64,000 nt of DNA from Mycobacterium sp. 852014-50255_SCH5639931 (GCF_001665605.1 NZ_LZSV01000011.1:124001-188000), one strand, 5' to 3'. Positions 13,742-27,200 are shown, counted from the first letter of the stretch. The notes: generated by a model from the sequence alone, not told the origin. Made by a program: numbers and translations.

Positions 13742-13885
13742 GTGGCCAAGGGCAAGCGGACCTTCCAGCCGAACAACCGGCGCCGAGCCCGCGTGCATGG
13801 CTTCCGGTTGCGCATGCGAACCCGCGCCGGACGCTCGATTGTGTCGAGCCGGCGCCGTAAGGGGCGCCGCGCGCTATCTGCCTGA
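13742..13885 (+). CDS. rpmH: 50S ribosomal protein L34
   Basis: 47 residues starting at GTG 13742: [20 protein letters not shown] then a strongly basic tail ending RRALSA. This is the complete L34 length for mycobacteria. The AACGAGGAGAAC element just before the GTG is a good ribosome binding site and fixes this short start; the frame itself is open further upstream. First gene of the rpmH-rnpA-yidD-yidC-jag-rsmG-parAB series. Confidence 0.97.
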   Translation: MAKGKRTFQPNNRRRARVHGFRLRMRTRAGRSIVSSRRRKGRRALSA

Positions 13886-13908
13886 TCGCAACGTCGGGTT
13901 TTTCGGCG

Positions 13909-14271
13909 GTGCTTTCCGCACGCAACCGCATGAGGCGGTCAACGGAGTTTGACGCGACGGTGAAGCACGGTGTCCGCGCCTCGCAGCCCGACATCGTGGT
14001 CCATGTCCGGCGGGCGGGAGATCACGATGTGGCGACGGCTCCGCGGGTCGGATTGATTGTCGGCAAGTCGGTGGGCTCGGCCGTGGAACGCCATCGAGTG
14101 TCGCGCCGGCTGCGGCATGTGGCGCGATCCGCTTTGGGTGACCTCCAAGATTCCGACCAGCTGGTCATCCGCGCGCTGCCCGGCAGCCGGACCGCGTCGT
14201 CGGAGGGGTTGGCACAGGAATTGCGCCGAGGTTTGCGACGGGCGCTCGCGTCGGCGGGACGGCAAGGGTGA
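13909..14271 (+). CDS. rnpA: Ribonuclease P protein component
   Basis: 120 residues, GTG start at 13909, 23 bp after rpmH. It is the protein cofactor of RNase P, which matures the 5' ends of tRNAs. N-terminal [17 protein letters not shown] and the RNR-like basic helix [18 protein letters not shown] (usually K-A-V-x-R-N-x-x-R-R) identify the family. The stop overlaps the yidD start by 4 bp. Confidence 0.95.
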   Translation: MLSARNRMRRSTEFDATVKHGVRASQPDIVVHVRRAGDHDVATAPRVGLIVGKSVGSAVERHRVSRRLRHVARSALGDLQDSDQLVIRALPGSRTASSEGLAQELRRGLRRALASAGRQG

Positions 14272-14609
14272 CCGCGCCGGCGCGCGCCGCCATCCATACG
14301 CTGGGTGCGGCAACCGTGCGGGGCCTGATCTCTCTGATCCAGCTGTACCGGCACATGGTTTCGCCCCTGCGGCCGGCAACATGTCGCTTCGTGCCGACGT
14401 GCAGCCAGTATGCGGTCGACGCGCTGACCGAGTACGGCTTGATGCGGGGGAGTTGGTTGGCTGCGGTCAGGCTTGCCAAGTGCGGACCATGGCATCGGGG
14501 CGGATGGGATCCGATACCGGAGCGCTCGGGATGTCACGTGAACTTCGAAGATGCCAGCGACGCTTGGGCCCGCCCGGCGGCGCGAGGGGAGAGTGGAACT
14601 CTTGTTTGA
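14268..14609 (+). CDS. yidD: Membrane protein insertion efficiency factor YidD
   Basis: 113 residues with the YidD signature [20 protein letters not shown] then [15 protein letters not shown] and [10 protein letters not shown]. An amphipathic membrane-associated protein that assists YidC-dependent insertion. It overlaps rnpA by 4 bp and the yidC start by 17 bp, so the three are translationally coupled. Matches Rv3922c in place and length. Confidence 0.95.
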   Translation: MTAPARAAIHTLGAATVRGLISLIQLYRHMVSPLRPATCRFVPTCSQYAVDALTEYGLMRGSWLAAVRLAKCGPWHRGGWDPIPERSGCHVNFEDASDAWARPAARGESGTLV

Positions 14610-15702
14610 TTTCTTTAGCCTCGACTTCGTCTACTACCCGGTGTCGTGGATCATGTGGGCTTGGTACAAGCTGTTCGCCTCGATGCTGGGACCGTCGAAC
14701 TTCTTCGCGTGGGCGCTGTCGGTGATGTTCCTGGTTTTCACCCTGAGGGCGCTGCTGTACAAGCCCTTCGTGCGGCAGATCCGCACCACCCGTCAGATGC
14801 AGGAACTGCAACCGCAGATCAAGGCGCTGCAGAAGAAGTACGGGAAAGACCGCCAGCGGATGGCGCTCGAGATGCAGAAGCTGCAACGCGAGCACGGGTT
14901 CAATCCCATCCTCGGGTGCTTGCCGATGCTCGCGCAGATCCCGGTGTTCATTGGCCTGTATCACGTGTTGCGGTCGTTCAACCGAACCACCGGGGGCTTC
15001 GGTCAGCCGCACCTGTCGGTGGTGCAGAACCGCCTCACCGGAAACTACGTCTTCACTCCGACGGACGTCGGGCACTTCCTGGATGCCAACTTGTTCGGCG
15101 CACCGATCGGCGCGTTCATGACGCAGCGGACCGGGCTGGACGCGTTCACCTTCTTCAGCCGGCCGGCGGTCATCTTGGTCGGCGCGCCGGTGATGATCCT
15201 GGCCGGCATCGCGACCTACTTCAACAGTCGGGCATCGGTGGCGCGGCAGAGCCCGGAAGCCGCGGCCAATCCGCAGACGGCGATGATGAACAAGCTTGCG
15301 CTGTACGTGTTTCCGCTCGGCGTGGTCGTCGGTGGTCCGTTCCTGCCGCTCGCGATCATCCTGTACTGGTTCGCGAACAACATCTGGACGTTCGGTCAGC
15401 AGCACTACGTGTTCGGCATGATCGAAAAAGAGGACGAGGCCAAGAAGCAAGAAGCGCTGGAGCGCCGGGCGGCCAACGCGCCGGCGCCCGGGGCGAAACC
15501 GAAGCGCAACCCCAAGGCGGGACAGTCGGGGGGCAACGGGTCGTCGACGGGCGCCGAGCGGGAGGCGGACTCCGAAGCCGCCGACGGCGAAGCCCCAGAG
15601 GCGAAGCCTGAGGCGGACAAGCCGAATCCGAGTGGACAAAACGGTGGCACGCCCAACCGCACTCCGCGGCCGGGCGCGCGACCCAAGAAACGCAAACGCT
15701 GA
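14593..15702 (+). CDS. yidC: Membrane protein insertase YidC/Oxa1
   Basis: 369 residues from GTG 14593, which has GAGGGGAG just upstream; an ATG frame start at 14551 lies inside yidD and is not favoured. Short actinobacterial type with an N-terminal membrane helix ([19 protein letters not shown]), a charged cytosolic loop with [16 protein letters not shown], then helices around [20 protein letters not shown] and [20 protein letters not shown]. The C-terminal tail (about 290-369) is hydrophilic and basic. It inserts membrane proteins with or without Sec. Matches Rv3921c (366 residues). Confidence 0.96.
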   Translation: MELLFDFFSLDFVYYPVSWIMWAWYKLFASMLGPSNFFAWALSVMFLVFTLRALLYKPFVRQIRTTRQMQELQPQIKALQKKYGKDRQRMALEMQKLQREHGFNPILGCLPMLAQIPVFIGLYHVLRSFNRTTGGFGQPHLSVVQNRLTGNYVFTPTDVGHFLDANLFGAPIGAFMTQRTGLDAFTFFSRPAVILVGAPVMILAGIATYFNSRASVARQSPEAAANPQTAMMNKLALYVFPLGVVVGGPFLPLAIILYWFANNIWTFGQQHYVFGMIEKEDEAKKQEALERRAANAPAPGAKPKRNPKAGQSGGNGSSTGAEREADSEAADGEAPEAKPEADKPNPSGQNGGTPNRTPRPGARPKKRKR

Positions 15703-15783
15703 CAAGGGAGACATCGCCATACCGGGCCGCCCTGGGTGGGTGACCCCGATTGGCAGGGACCCGTGGATGAGGGAGAGAAAGAC

Positions 15784-18091
<2,308 letters not shown>

Positions 18092-18114
18092 CCACCATCC
18101 GTGAAGGGACGACC

Positions 18115-19092
18115 ATGACGCAGCCGTTACGCAAGAAGGGCGGCCTCGGCCGGGGCCTGGCTTCGCTGATCCCGACCGGTCCCGCCGAAGGCGACTCGGG
18201 CCCCGCGACCCTCGGTCCGCGGATGGGGGACGCGGCGGCGGACGTGTTAATCGGCGGCCCGGAGCTGGCGCCGGCGGGCGCGGTGTATCGCGAAATCGCA
18301 CCCACTGACATCGAGCCCAATCCGCGTCAGCCGCGGCAGGTGTTCGACGACGAGGCGCTCTCCGAGCTGGTGCACTCCATCCGCGAGTTCGGTCTGCTGC
18401 AGCCGATCGTGGTGCGGGCCGTCCCAGGAGCCAAGACGGGCCCGCGGTATCAGATCGTGATGGGGGAGCGGCGCTGGCGGGCCGCGCAAGAGGCGGGGCT
18501 CGCCACCATCCCCGCCATCGTGCGCGAGACGGGCGATGACAACCTGCTCCGCGACGCTCTCCTGGAGAACATCCACCGGGTGCAGCTCAACCCCTTGGAA
18601 GAGGCGGCGGCGTACCAGCAGCTGCTCGACGAATTCGGCGTCACCCACGATGAACTCGCCTCGCGCATCGGCCGTTCGCGTCCATTGATCACCAACATGA
18701 TCCGGTTGCTCAAGCTGCCGATCCCGGTGCAGCGGCGGGTGGCCGCGGGCGTGCTATCGGCCGGCCACGCCCGCGCTCTGCTATCGCTGGAGGCCGGGCC
18801 CGAGGCGCAGGAGGAACTGGCCAGCCGGATCGTCGCGGAGGGGTTGTCGGTGCGGGCGACCGAGGAGGCGGTGACGCTGGCCAATCGGAGCGACGCGAGC
18901 ACGCCGGCTCCCCAGCGGCGTAAGCCGATCCAGATGCCGGGACTCCAGGAAGTCGCCGATCGGCTGTCGAACGCCTTCGATACCCGGGTGACGGTCAGCC
19001 TGGGCAAGCGCAAGGGAAAGATCGTCGTCGAATTCGGCTCCGTGGACGATTTGCAGCGAATCATCGACATGATGACCACCGCTAAGGCCTGA
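18115..19092 (+). CDS. parB: Chromosome partitioning protein ParB (Spo0J)
   Basis: 325 residues from ATG 18115, preceded by GAAGGGACGACC and 23 bp after parA. N-terminal [15 protein letters not shown], the usual ParA-stimulating peptide. The CTPase/ParB domain has [15 protein letters not shown], then [12 protein letters not shown] and [14 protein letters not shown], and the helix-turn-helix has [20 protein letters not shown]. The C-terminal dimerisation domain ends [15 protein letters not shown]. ParB loads at parS, spreads along DNA and positions the origin. Both parS sites lie just upstream. Confidence 0.97.
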   Translation: MTQPLRKKGGLGRGLASLIPTGPAEGDSGPATLGPRMGDAAADVLIGGPELAPAGAVYREIAPTDIEPNPRQPRQVFDDEALSELVHSIREFGLLQPIVVRAVPGAKTGPRYQIVMGERRWRAAQEAGLATIPAIVRETGDDNLLRDALLENIHRVQLNPLEEAAAYQQLLDEFGVTHDELASRIGRSRPLITNMIRLLKLPIPVQRRVAAGVLSAGHARALLSLEAGPEAQEELASRIVAEGLSVRATEEAVTLANRSDASTPAPQRRKPIQMPGLQEVADRLSNAFDTRVTVSLGKRKGKIVVEFGSVDDLQRIIDMMTTAKA

Positions 19093-19358
19093 CCCGCCAT
19101 ACCCTGTAATTACGTCACTGTGACACCGGAGCGGTTACGGATAAGCAACACCCGGCCCGACGGCCCCGCTGAGTTACGAAAGCGCATGAGTTTCAACGAT
19201 TTTCGGTAACGAACCGTTCGGGGCGGTAACGCGCTGAGCGTTCCGGCGCCGTGATCGGCGCCTCGACGACAAAGCTGGCCGGATTGCGACCTCCTCTCTT
19301 ATCCTGGAGGGGTTGCCGGTGCCATTGGCTGCAGTACTGCACAGGAGCCAGGAGGCTA

Positions 19359-20111
19359 GTGTCCGCTCGAATCACCCCGCTGCGCCTCGAGGCCTTCGAA
19401 CAGCTTCCCAAGCATGCGCGTCGCTGCGTGTATTGGGAGGTCGACCCGGCGACCCTCGGTAATCAGGACCACCTCGCCGATCCGGAGTTCGAGAAGGAAG
19501 CCTGGCTGTCGATGGTCATGCTGGAGTGGGGGTCGTGCGGTCAGGTCGCGACCGCGGCCGTCGACGACCGAAGCCAAACCGAACCGCCGTGCCTGGGCTA
19601 CGTTTTCTACGCGCCGCCGCGGGCGGTGCCGCGGGCACAGCGGTTTCCCACCGCGCCGGTCTCCGCGGACGCGGTGCTGCTGACTTCGATGGGCATTGAG
19701 CCGGGGCAGGCCGCCGACGATCTGCTGCACGGGCTGCTTGCCCGGGTGATCGACGAACTGGTTCGGCGCGGAGTGCGGGCGCTGGAAGCCTTCGGCCGCA
19801 CGCCGGCGGCGTCGGAGTTGCAGGACCCGTTGGCGGCGGCCCCTGATGTGCGGCCGGTGCTGGAGGCCGTCGGTGACTGCTCGGTGGACCACTGCGTCAT
19901 CGACGCGGAGTTTCTGCAGGATGCGGGTTTCGTTGTGGTGGCGCCGCACACGTATTTTCCGCGGCTGCGGCTCGAGCTGGACAAGGGCCTCGGGTGGAAG
20001 GCCGAAGTCGAGGCGGCTTTGGAGCGCCTGCTGGAAGCCGCACAACTGCAAGAGCCGGTGGGAGCCGGGTCTGCGTCAGGAAATGCGTTGCAGGGCGCCG
20101 AAATCGGCTAG
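19359..20111 (+). CDS. Rv3916c-like conserved protein (possible GNAT-type acetyltransferase)
   Basis: 250 residues from GTG 19359, with AGGAGG eight bases upstream; this decides the start over an in-frame ATG at 19251. The protein begins VSARITPLRLEAFEQLPKHA and contains CVYWEVDP, GYVFYAPP and RGVRALEAFGR. Length and position between parB and cwlM match Rv3916c. Members are often labelled N-acetyltransferases; the middle part is compatible with that fold but I cannot identify catalytic residues. It converges on cwlM and their stops overlap by 4 bp. A 266-bp gap separates it from parB, so it has its own promoter. Confidence 0.8.
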   Translation: MSARITPLRLEAFEQLPKHARRCVYWEVDPATLGNQDHLADPEFEKEAWLSMVMLEWGSCGQVATAAVDDRSQTEPPCLGYVFYAPPRAVPRAQRFPTAPVSADAVLLTSMGIEPGQAADDLLHGLLARVIDELVRRGVRALEAFGRTPAASELQDPLAAAPDVRPVLEAVGDCSVDHCVIDAEFLQDAGFVVVAPHTYFPRLRLELDKGLGWKAEVEAALERLLEAAQLQEPVGAGSASGNALQGAEIG

Positions 20112-21328
20112 GAGCCGCCGAGCCGACTGGCGCGTTCCACGGACAGTTCGTGGGCCAGCAGTTCGGCGAATGTGAATGTGCCGGTGGGCCGGTCATTCTT
20201 GCCCAGGAGGTAGAGCCGCTTGACCGCGGCGAGAATACCTTCGGCGATGGCGTCGCGGGTCTGCGTCGAGATCAGCATTGCGCGATCCTGTGGATTGGTG
20301 ATGTAGCCGACGTCCACCTGCACCGTGGGCATCCGGGTCAGGCGCAGCAGATCCCATGTCCGGCCATGGGTTCGGCAATCTCGTAACCCGGTGCGGGCCA
20401 CCACTTCTCGTTGAATGAAGTCCGCTAGATTGCGCCCGATCGTGGACACCGAGCCGTGCGAGTTTCCGAAATGAAAGGAAGCCACGCCGTTGGCTGCGGG
20501 GCTGGACTGGTTTTCACAGCGCAAGCTGATCATCAGGTCCGCCCCGACGTTGTTGGCCGTGGCGGCGCGTTCGGCGTCCGACGGACTGCGGTTGACCGGC
20601 CGTGACAAGAAGGTTTCCATGCCGATGGCAGTCATCCGCCCCTCGAGCCGGCTTGCCAAGTCCCACAACACATCCGCTTCGCTGACCGGTCCCGACGGAC
20701 CCTGCATCAGCTCGCCGTGATCCGTGCCGCCGCGACCCGGATCGATGATGATCCGCTTGCCCGACAGCTTGGGTCCTGATCGGCGGACCAGCTCCTCCTC
20801 GCGTATCGCGTGCGGTGAACCGCCCGTGACGCGGGAGCTCAGAAAATACAAGGAACGCAATGTCTCTGGACCACAGATGCCGTCGGCGGCGAGGCCGTAC
20901 TCACGCTGGTAAGACATCAACGCGTTGTGCGTCTGCAACCCGAAGTGGCCATCGACCAGGCCGGTGTAGAAACCGAGGTCCTGGAGGCGGGCCTGCAGGG
21001 TGGCGACGTCGTCACCGTAGAGGGGGGCACCGAATTGGTGATACAGCGTGCGCGCGCCGAGGCGGTAGGACGCCTCCTTCAGGGCCCGATAGGTGGCCTC
21101 GCCGACGATGCCGTCCACCAGCAGGCCGCGGTGCTGCTGGAAAGCGCGTACCGCCTGGTCGAGTTCGATATCGAAGAGCTCGGGGGGCACGTGCCGGCCG
21201 GTGGTGAGATCATCTTCGGCGCCGTCCAGCAGCCCTAGCGCTGCCAACGTAGCCCGAATCTCGGTCACGGCTGCGCTGCGGTCACCACAGCGCAGCGCAT
21301 CGCCGTATTCACGGCGCGGACTCGACAT
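20108..21328 (-). CDS. cwlM: CwlM, amidase-fold regulator of peptidoglycan synthesis
   Basis: 406 residues from ATG 21328, with GGAGGG upstream; 15 extra upstream codons are not needed. Two peptidoglycan-binding-1 type repeats (about 15-90 and 95-165; AVRAFQQHRGLLVDGIVGEAT and LQDLGFYTGLVDGHFG, quoted in part) precede an amidase_3 domain. The first zinc histidine of true amidases is replaced: the motif reads IIIDPGRGG where active enzymes have DPGHGG, and the usual ISIHAN reads ISLRCE. Known CwlM in M. tuberculosis is an essential, catalytically dead protein that activates MurA after phosphorylation by PknB. The same role is likely here. Confidence 0.95.
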   Translation of the reverse strand: MSSPRREYGDALRCGDRSAAVTEIRATLAALGLLDGAEDDLTTGRHVPPELFDIELDQAVRAFQQHRGLLVDGIVGEATYRALKEASYRLGARTLYHQFGAPLYGDDVATLQARLQDLGFYTGLVDGHFGLQTHNALMSYQREYGLAADGICGPETLRSLYFLSSRVTGGSPHAIREEELVRRSGPKLSGKRIIIDPGRGGTDHGELMQGPSGPVSEADVLWDLASRLEGRMTAIGMETFLSRPVNRSPSDAERAATANNVGADLMISLRCENQSSPAANGVASFHFGNSHGSVSTIGRNLADFIQREVVARTGLRDCRTHGRTWDLLRLTRMPTVQVDVGYITNPQDRAMLISTQTRDAIAEGILAAVKRLYLLGKNDRPTGTFTFAELLAHELSVERASRLGGS

Positions 21329-21413
21329 ACCAAAGGCCCTCCGGGACACACTGACAGGCTCGTATCTGAGCAACAGCTAACAGCAATTGTCGCAGATGCT
21401 TCGCATATTCGGG

Positions 21414-21437
21414 AAAACCCCAGGCTGAACGCCGGGG
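21414..21437 (-). terminator. Intrinsic terminator after trxC
   Basis: On the minus strand the hairpin CCCC-GGC-GTTCA-GCC-T-GGGG (21437 to 21418) is followed directly by TTTT. It lies 27 nt past the trxC stop and fits as the terminator of the trxB2-trxC unit. Confidence 0.65.
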
Positions 21438-21463
21438 CGTGGTGCGGCGAACTTAAATCGCGA

Positions 21464-21814
21464 TCAGCTGAGGTTGGGAACCGCGTCCGAGAGCTCCCGC
21501 AGCAGCGCTGCCTTACCTTTGGCGCCGACGATCCGCTTCACCGGCTGGCCGTCTTTGAACAGAATCATGGTGGGGATGGAGACGACTTGGAAGTCGCGCG
21601 CGGTCTCCGGATTGGCATCCACATCGAGCTTGGCGATGGTGAGCTGCTCGGCGCGCTCGCTCGCGATTTCCTCGAGCACCGGCGCTACCATCTTGCACGG
21701 CCCACACCACGTCGCCCAAAAATCAACCAGCACAGGCTTATTGCTGGACAACACCTCCGTGGAGAACGATGCGTCTGAGACTTCGATTGTGGCCCCGGCT
21801 TTTTCGGCGGTCAT
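21464..21814 (-). CDS. trxC: Thioredoxin
   Basis: 116 residues with the active site WCGPCK (Cys37, Cys40), preceded by LVDFWAT, and the cis-Pro motif [13 protein letters not shown]. It is reduced by the thioredoxin reductase encoded just upstream; the ATG overlaps the trxB2 stop by 4 bp. It supplies electrons for disulfide reduction in the cytosol. Corresponds to Rv3914. Confidence 0.97.
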   Translation of the reverse strand: MTAEKAGATIEVSDASFSTEVLSSNKPVLVDFWATWCGPCKMVAPVLEEIASERAEQLTIAKLDVDANPETARDFQVVSIPTMILFKDGQPVKRIVGAKGKAALLRELSDAVPNLS

Positions 21815-22818
21815 TGAGGTGCTCCAATCATCTCGGTACTGCCAGGAAATTCGGTTGCGTCGCTTTGAGCAGCAGAGCTTGATTCGACATGGTCGGCCAG
21901 CCAGCGTTCGGCGTCGATGGCCGCTGAGCAGCCGCTGCCGGCGGCGGTGATCGCCTGGCGGTACGTGCGATCCACCAGGTCCCCGGCCGCGAACACCCCC
22001 TCGATCGAGGTGGCCGTGGTGCGGCCCTGAACCAGCACGTAGCCCTCGGGGTCGGTGTCGAGAACATCGCGCACCAACTCCGAGCGCGGATCGTGACCGA
22101 TCGCCACGAACACACCCGTCACGGGCAGGGTGGATTCCTCCCCGGTGAGGGTGTCGCGCACCCGCAAACCCGTGACGGTCTGATCGCCTTCGACGCCCAG
22201 CACGCCCTTGTTGGTCGCGAAGGTGATCTTGTCGTTGGCGCGGGCGCGTTCGAGCATGATGCGCGAGGCGCGGAATTCGTCGCGGCGGTGCACCAGGGTG
22301 ACGCTGCGCGCGAACCGGGTCAAGAACGTGGCTTCCTCCATCGCCGAGTCCCCGCCGCCGATGACCGCGATGTCTTGGTCTCTGAAGAAGAACCCGTCAC
22401 AGGTCGCGCACGAACTCACCCCGCGGCCCAGCAGCTCCTGCTCACCGGGGACCCCCAGATACCTCGCCGCCGCGCCCATGGCCAAGATGACGGCCCGGGC
22501 GCGGACGGTCTCGCCCTCGGCGGTCGTCACCGACTTGACCGGGCCGTCCAGCGAAACCGATTCGACGTCTTCCATCCGCAGATCCGCCCCGAAACGGAGG
22601 GCCTGTTCACGCATCTGGTCCATCAACTCGGGACCGGTGATGCCGTCCCGAAAACCCGGGAAATTCTCCACCTCTGTGGTGGTCATCAACGCGCCACCAA
22701 ACGACGTCCCTTCGAACACCACCGGCGCCAACTGCGCCCGCGCCGTGTACAACGCCGCGGTGTACCCAGCAGGACCCGAACCAATGATGATCACGTCGTG
22801 CACAGTGTCGGCGGTCAT
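21811..22818 (-). CDS. trxB2: Thioredoxin reductase
   Basis: 335 residues. FAD-binding [16 protein letters not shown] near the start, the redox-active CATC in [11 protein letters not shown] (about residue 135), the NADPH-binding [13 protein letters not shown], and the closing FAD motif [15 protein letters not shown]. It uses NADPH to reduce TrxC. Located 72 bp after the rsmA stop, in the same direction as sigM and rsmA, so stress induction through SigM is possible. Matches Rv3913. Confidence 0.97.
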   Translation of the reverse strand: MTADTVHDVIIIGSGPAGYTAALYTARAQLAPVVFEGTSFGGALMTTTEVENFPGFRDGITGPELMDQMREQALRFGADLRMEDVESVSLDGPVKSVTTAEGETVRARAVILAMGAAARYLGVPGEQELLGRGVSSCATCDGFFFRDQDIAVIGGGDSAMEEATFLTRFARSVTLVHRRDEFRASRIMLERARANDKITFATNKGVLGVEGDQTVTGLRVRDTLTGEESTLPVTGVFVAIGHDPRSELVRDVLDTDPEGYVLVQGRTTATSIEGVFAAGDLVDRTYRQAITAAGSGCSAAIDAERWLADHVESSSAAQSDATEFPGSTEMIGAPQ

Positions 22819-22890
22819 AGAACCCTTTCAAGCGATCGTCCCTGGATTCCTACAAACGCCAGCGTAGGCACGGCTGTTCCCGGCGCCGCA

Positions 22891-23619
22891 CTAAGGGCGG
22901 GGGATTTCGGTGTTGGCCATGAGGCCGGTGTCGGCGGCATTGCAGTTCAGCGCGACGACGTAGACCGCCAGGCTGTGTGGAGTGTCGCCTGCCACCACCA
23001 GCACGACGCCGGGGCGGGCGTTGATCTCGACCCGGCGCGCGCCCAGCACCTGCGTGGACGCTGGATAGCCGAGGCCGGTGAGGCAGGAGGCGCGCCGTGC
23101 CGGGTCCCCGAGGGGGCCGTAATCCGGGCTCTGGTTGAGCAGGCCCAGTATTTCGTCCTGCGACAGCGGCACCACCATCGGCGGGGTCGACACCGTGATG
23201 TGCTCGGCGGTGACCGGGGTGCTGGGGGCAGGCTCCGGCGCGGTGATCAGAGCCGCGGTGCCCACGCCGACCGCCGCGAGCAGCGCGCCCACGCCCGCCA
23301 CCACGGCGACCACCCGCGCGGGCCGGATCCGGGGCCGAGCCGAGTGCGCGACCGGCTGGTCTGTCTCAGCCGACGCCAGCGCCGCCGAGATCCGGGCGGC
23401 GACCTCGGGCGGGACGTCGGGCGCCGGGTCGGCTCCCAGCGTGGCGACGTCGCAGCGTGCCCGGTTGAGGGCGCGCAGAACCTGCTCGGCCTGCGCGTCA
23501 TCGCGGACCCGTCGCCGCACGCGGGCCGCGGATTCGTCGTCCAGGAGGCCGGCCTGCAGGTCGGCGAGAAGCTCGACCGTCAGGGGCGGCTCGTCGGCTT
23601 CGTTGTCGGCTTCACTCAT
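22891..23619 (-). CDS. rsmA: Anti-sigma-M factor RsmA (Rv3912 homologue)
   Basis: 242 residues. The N-terminal cytosolic part (about 1-95) has LLADLQAGLLDDESAARVRR, typical of a zinc-independent anti-sigma domain. A single hydrophobic segment, VVAVVAGVGALLAAVGVGTA, at about 103-122 anchors it, and the C-terminal half lies outside. It overlaps sigM by 8 bp in the same order as Rv3912 and sigM in M. tuberculosis, where the product holds SigM inactive. The exact residues that bind SigM cannot be read from sequence alone. Confidence 0.88.
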   Translation of the reverse strand: MSEADNEADEPPLTVELLADLQAGLLDDESAARVRRRVRDDAQAEQVLRALNRARCDVATLGADPAPDVPPEVAARISAALASAETDQPVAHSARPRIRPARVVAVVAGVGALLAAVGVGTAALITAPEPAPSTPVTAEHITVSTPPMVVPLSQDEILGLLNQSPDYGPLGDPARRASCLTGLGYPASTQVLGARRVEINARPGVVLVVAGDTPHSLAVYVVALNCNAADTGLMANTEIPRP

Positions 23620-24223
23620 CCGCCCCAGTGTCCGTCATGCGCTGCCTGACGGCCATGGGTGGGCCCAGGTCGGGCGCGGCTTTGAGATAGCCGAGAAGCT
23701 CGGCGAGACGCATCCGCGCCCGGGCGCACCGGCTCTTGACGGTGCCCTCGGCGACGCCCAGCAACGCGGCGGTGTCGGCCACCGAGTACCCCTGCATGTC
23801 GACGGCGACCACCGCGGCCCGTTGCTCGACGGGAAGCCGCATCAGAGCGCGCTGCACCACCATCGCGGTCTCGACCTGGGCCGTGCGATCGGCCACCGGG
23901 TAGACGTCTTCGAGCGGGACGGACGGGTGGGCCTTGGTGCGCCGCAGCCGGTCCAGGCAGGCGTTGACGACGATGCGGTGCAGCCAGCTGCCGACCGTGG
24001 CGTCATGCCGAAACGCGCCGGCGCCGCGGTGCGCCGAGAGCATGGCGTCCTGCAGCGCGTCCTCGGCGTCCTCGGCAGTGCGCGTGGTGAGCCGGGCCAG
24101 CCGGTGCAGCTGTCGCTGGTGGCGCAGGAACAACTCACCGAAGGCGTGCCGGTCGCCGGCGACGTGGGCTGCCAGCAGCTCGGCATCACTGCGTTCACGC
24201 TGGATGTCTCCCCGGGAGCCCAC
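23612..24223 (-). CDS. sigM: ECF RNA polymerase sigma factor SigM
   Basis: 203 residues from GTG 24223. Region 2 contains DALQDAMLSAHRG and the -10 recognition helix FRHDATVGSWLHRIVVN. Region 4 has LPVEQRAAVVAVDMQGYSV and the HTH ADTAALLGVAEGTVKSRCAR. The frame upstream has a stop and no ATG or GTG, so this start is the best one. In M. tuberculosis SigM controls Esx and PPE genes and surface lipids. The closing residues differ from M. tuberculosis. It is followed directly by its anti-sigma factor gene. Confidence 0.94.
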   Translation of the reverse strand: MGSRGDIQRERSDAELLAAHVAGDRHAFGELFLRHQRQLHRLARLTTRTAEDAEDALQDAMLSAHRGAGAFRHDATVGSWLHRIVVNACLDRLRRTKAHPSVPLEDVYPVADRTAQVETAMVVQRALMRLPVEQRAAVVAVDMQGYSVADTAALLGVAEGTVKSRCARARMRLAELLGYLKAAPDLGPPMAVRQRMTDTGADE

Positions 24224-24288
24224 GGCCGGACAGTAACCAATCGGCTGCGGGGCGGCACTTCACCACGGCGGGGGCGCTGTGAGTGCGA

Positions 24289-27200
24289 TCAGGAAGCGGC
24301 CTGGACCGTGATCTCAAAGAAGCCGGCCTGGCTCTTGCCGTTGGTCGTTCCCAGCGTGGAGATCCACACCAGCAGATTCGACGTCGGCGAACCCGCCCGG
24401 ACCGGTATGACGTTGTGACCCGGCTTGAGCGTGAAGGCGGACGCCAGCACGGTGGTGTCGTTCAGCGACGCCGGCGAGGCCGTGGCCGACGAGCGAATCT
24501 CGACCTTGGTCCCGCTGCTCGGCGTGTCGATCGTGACCTGCCCGACGACGGTGGCGCTGGGCAGCTGCAGCATCAGGCCTTCACCCTGCTTGAAGCTGGG
24601 GAACGGGACCGCGTCGGTGTAGACCTCGGTCGCCCAGGCGGTCGAGGGATCACCGTCGATCGCCTGCCCGGCCGTGCCCGCGTTGTCGGCATCGCCGTCG
24701 GGGGAGTAGACCGTCGCTTTGGTCGGCTTGACGACGCTGCCGGCGGCCGCGGAGCTGGGGGCCGACGACGAGGTGGAGGAGGAGGGGCCGTTCAGCCCGA
24801 GCTCGTCCTTGTTGAGGCCACCGCCGACGTTGCCGAAGATCTTGCTCACCACCGACGCCAGGACCAACAACGCCACCACGATGACGACAACGCCCGCGCC
24901 CACGCCGATCAACACGTTGCGGCGCCGCCGCGCGAGGGCGGCGTCGTCCTGACCCGCGGACGCACGCGCGGTGGCGGGCGCCGGCGAATCGTCGATCGGA
25001 CCCAGCACCTCGGTCCGGTCGGCCACCGCAGTCGCTTGTTGCAGCAGGTTCAAAAGCGTTGACGCGCTGCGTATCCCGCCATCCTCTTGAACCGCGCGGA
25101 CCGCTACGGCCGAAATCTGGAAGGGAATGCCGCGGTCGATGACCATCGGCTCCACCGGCTGGCCCGTCGAATCGCGCTCGGCCGGGGCGAGCCCACTGCG
25201 CACGCTGGACTCCGCGAGCGGCCACCGATTGACCAGCAGGGCATACAGCGCTGCGCCGATCCCGCGGATGTCGCCCTGTGGGTTGGCCTCGGGCATGGTC
25301 GCCGGGTACGCCAGCACGACGTCGCCCTCGATGCTCACGCGCACCCGGCTCGGGTGGTCGATCGACAACGCGACGCCGGCGCGGTGGGCCGCGTCCGCGG
25401 CCGCCGCCAACGATTGCATGGCCCGGACGGCGCCGACGGGCGACGGCGCGGTGTCGGCCACTTCCTGCAGCGAACCGCCCCGCACCCACTCCGAGACGAC
25501 CAGGCCGCCGTGGCCGGTGTGGACCACGTCGAGCACCCGGGCGATGCCGGGCTTGTCGATGCGGCTGAGCCGCAGGGTGCGGGACAGGATTTCCTGCAGC
25601 ACCTCGTCGGGCAACGCCCCGTCGGGGTCGACGAAGGTCAGCGCCACCTGCCGGTCCAGCGCGGTGTCGAGCGCCTGCCAGAACTGCAGGGGCGGCGCGC
25701 CGCCGTGGAAGACCAGCAGGCGATACCGGCCGCCGGCGATGCGAGCGCCGGGAACCAAATGGACGTCGTCTCCTGCCGGGTCGCCGCCGCGGTCGCGGGG
25801 CGCGTCAAACGGGGGCGGACCGCCGCGCGATTCGGGCGCAACGTCGCCGTTGCGCTGGTCGGACGGGCGTGGGGCCGCCGGCTCGGACGGTCGGTCGGCG
25901 GGGATGTCGGGTTGGAAGTCGTCGGCAACCGGTCGTGGCACCTCGGCACCCGACGCGGCACTCTCGACAGGGCGGTCGGTCACCTCCGGTCCTTTCGCTA
26001 TCCGGGCTGGGATTGCCCGCTCCGGAGGTCTGCGCCGGATCGGCTCCTGGACCGCATTTACCCCAGGCGGGGACGAATTCCTCTGCTCAGGGTACGTGAC
26101 CGGGGACCGGGCAGACGATCGATCCGGTGTCATCGGTTTGCGGGACGGCACCGCATGGCCCCCGAAGCGGCGTCTGACGGCGTCCAGCGCGGCCTGCGCC
26201 TCCGGGACACGCGCGCGGAGCATCACCGTCGCCATGATCGGCAGCATGATGACGGCGAGGATGAGCAGGCGCAGCAAGGAACCCGCGCCGCCGCCATGCG
26301 CGGTCAGCCGGTCCAGTCCCGCCAGCCGGTCGGCCACATGGGCCACCAGACCGGCCAGCATCGAGGCGGTGATCGTCACCAGGATGGTGCGCAGCTCACC
26401 TCTGCCGATCAGGTGGCCGCCCGTCGGCAGCAGGGTGCGCCGGAGCAAGAGGTAGCCGATGACCGCGCCGGCCAGAAACCCGATACCGTTCGCCAGCCCC
26501 AGATAACCGGCTACCAGCTTGGGGTCGTCGGTGAGGTGGGGCGCCAGCACGGATCCGACGATCTTGACGGCCGTGATGACGAGGATGATGACGATCGGCG
26601 TCCAGGGCTGCTCGCGCGCGTAGAAGACGCGCAGCTGCAACAGCACCAGTCCGTAGGGGATCAGGGTGAATGCCGACAGGGCGATCGCGGCGCCCAGGTA
26701 TCCGGCGTCGACTCCGCCGAAGTGGCCGTAGGCGAACAGCGCGCTGCCGATCGCTGGACCACCGACGGTCATGAACGCGACGATCGGGATCAGCGTGATC
26801 AGCGTCAGCCGCGTGGCCAGCGACAGGTCGGCGAGCACGGCCTTGGTGTCGTCGGCGGCGGCGTTGCGGCTCAGCCGTGGCATCACCACGGTCAGCACGG
26901 TCACGCCGATCATGCCGAACGGCAGCATCAGGACCAGCCAGGTGTAGTTGTAGATGGCGGGCCCCGAAGCGGCCGCCGTGCTGGCGATCTGGTTGCCGAC
27001 CACCAGGCCGAGCTGGCTGATCAGCACGTAGAGCACCATCGCGGCGGCCATCGTGCCGAAGCGCTTGAGGCGCTCGTCGATCCCCCATAGGGGGCGCAGG
27101 TCGACCCGCTGGCGCCGCAGCGCCGCCAGCAGCACCGCGGTCTGCGCGAAGACGCCCAGCGTCGTGCCGATGCCGAGGACCAACAGCTTGGTGTTGCCCA

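Noticed and set aside
25087..27090. 667-codon plus-strand frame opposite mviN
   Set aside because: Antisense shadow; composition dominated by Arg, Gly and Gln repeats with no domain.
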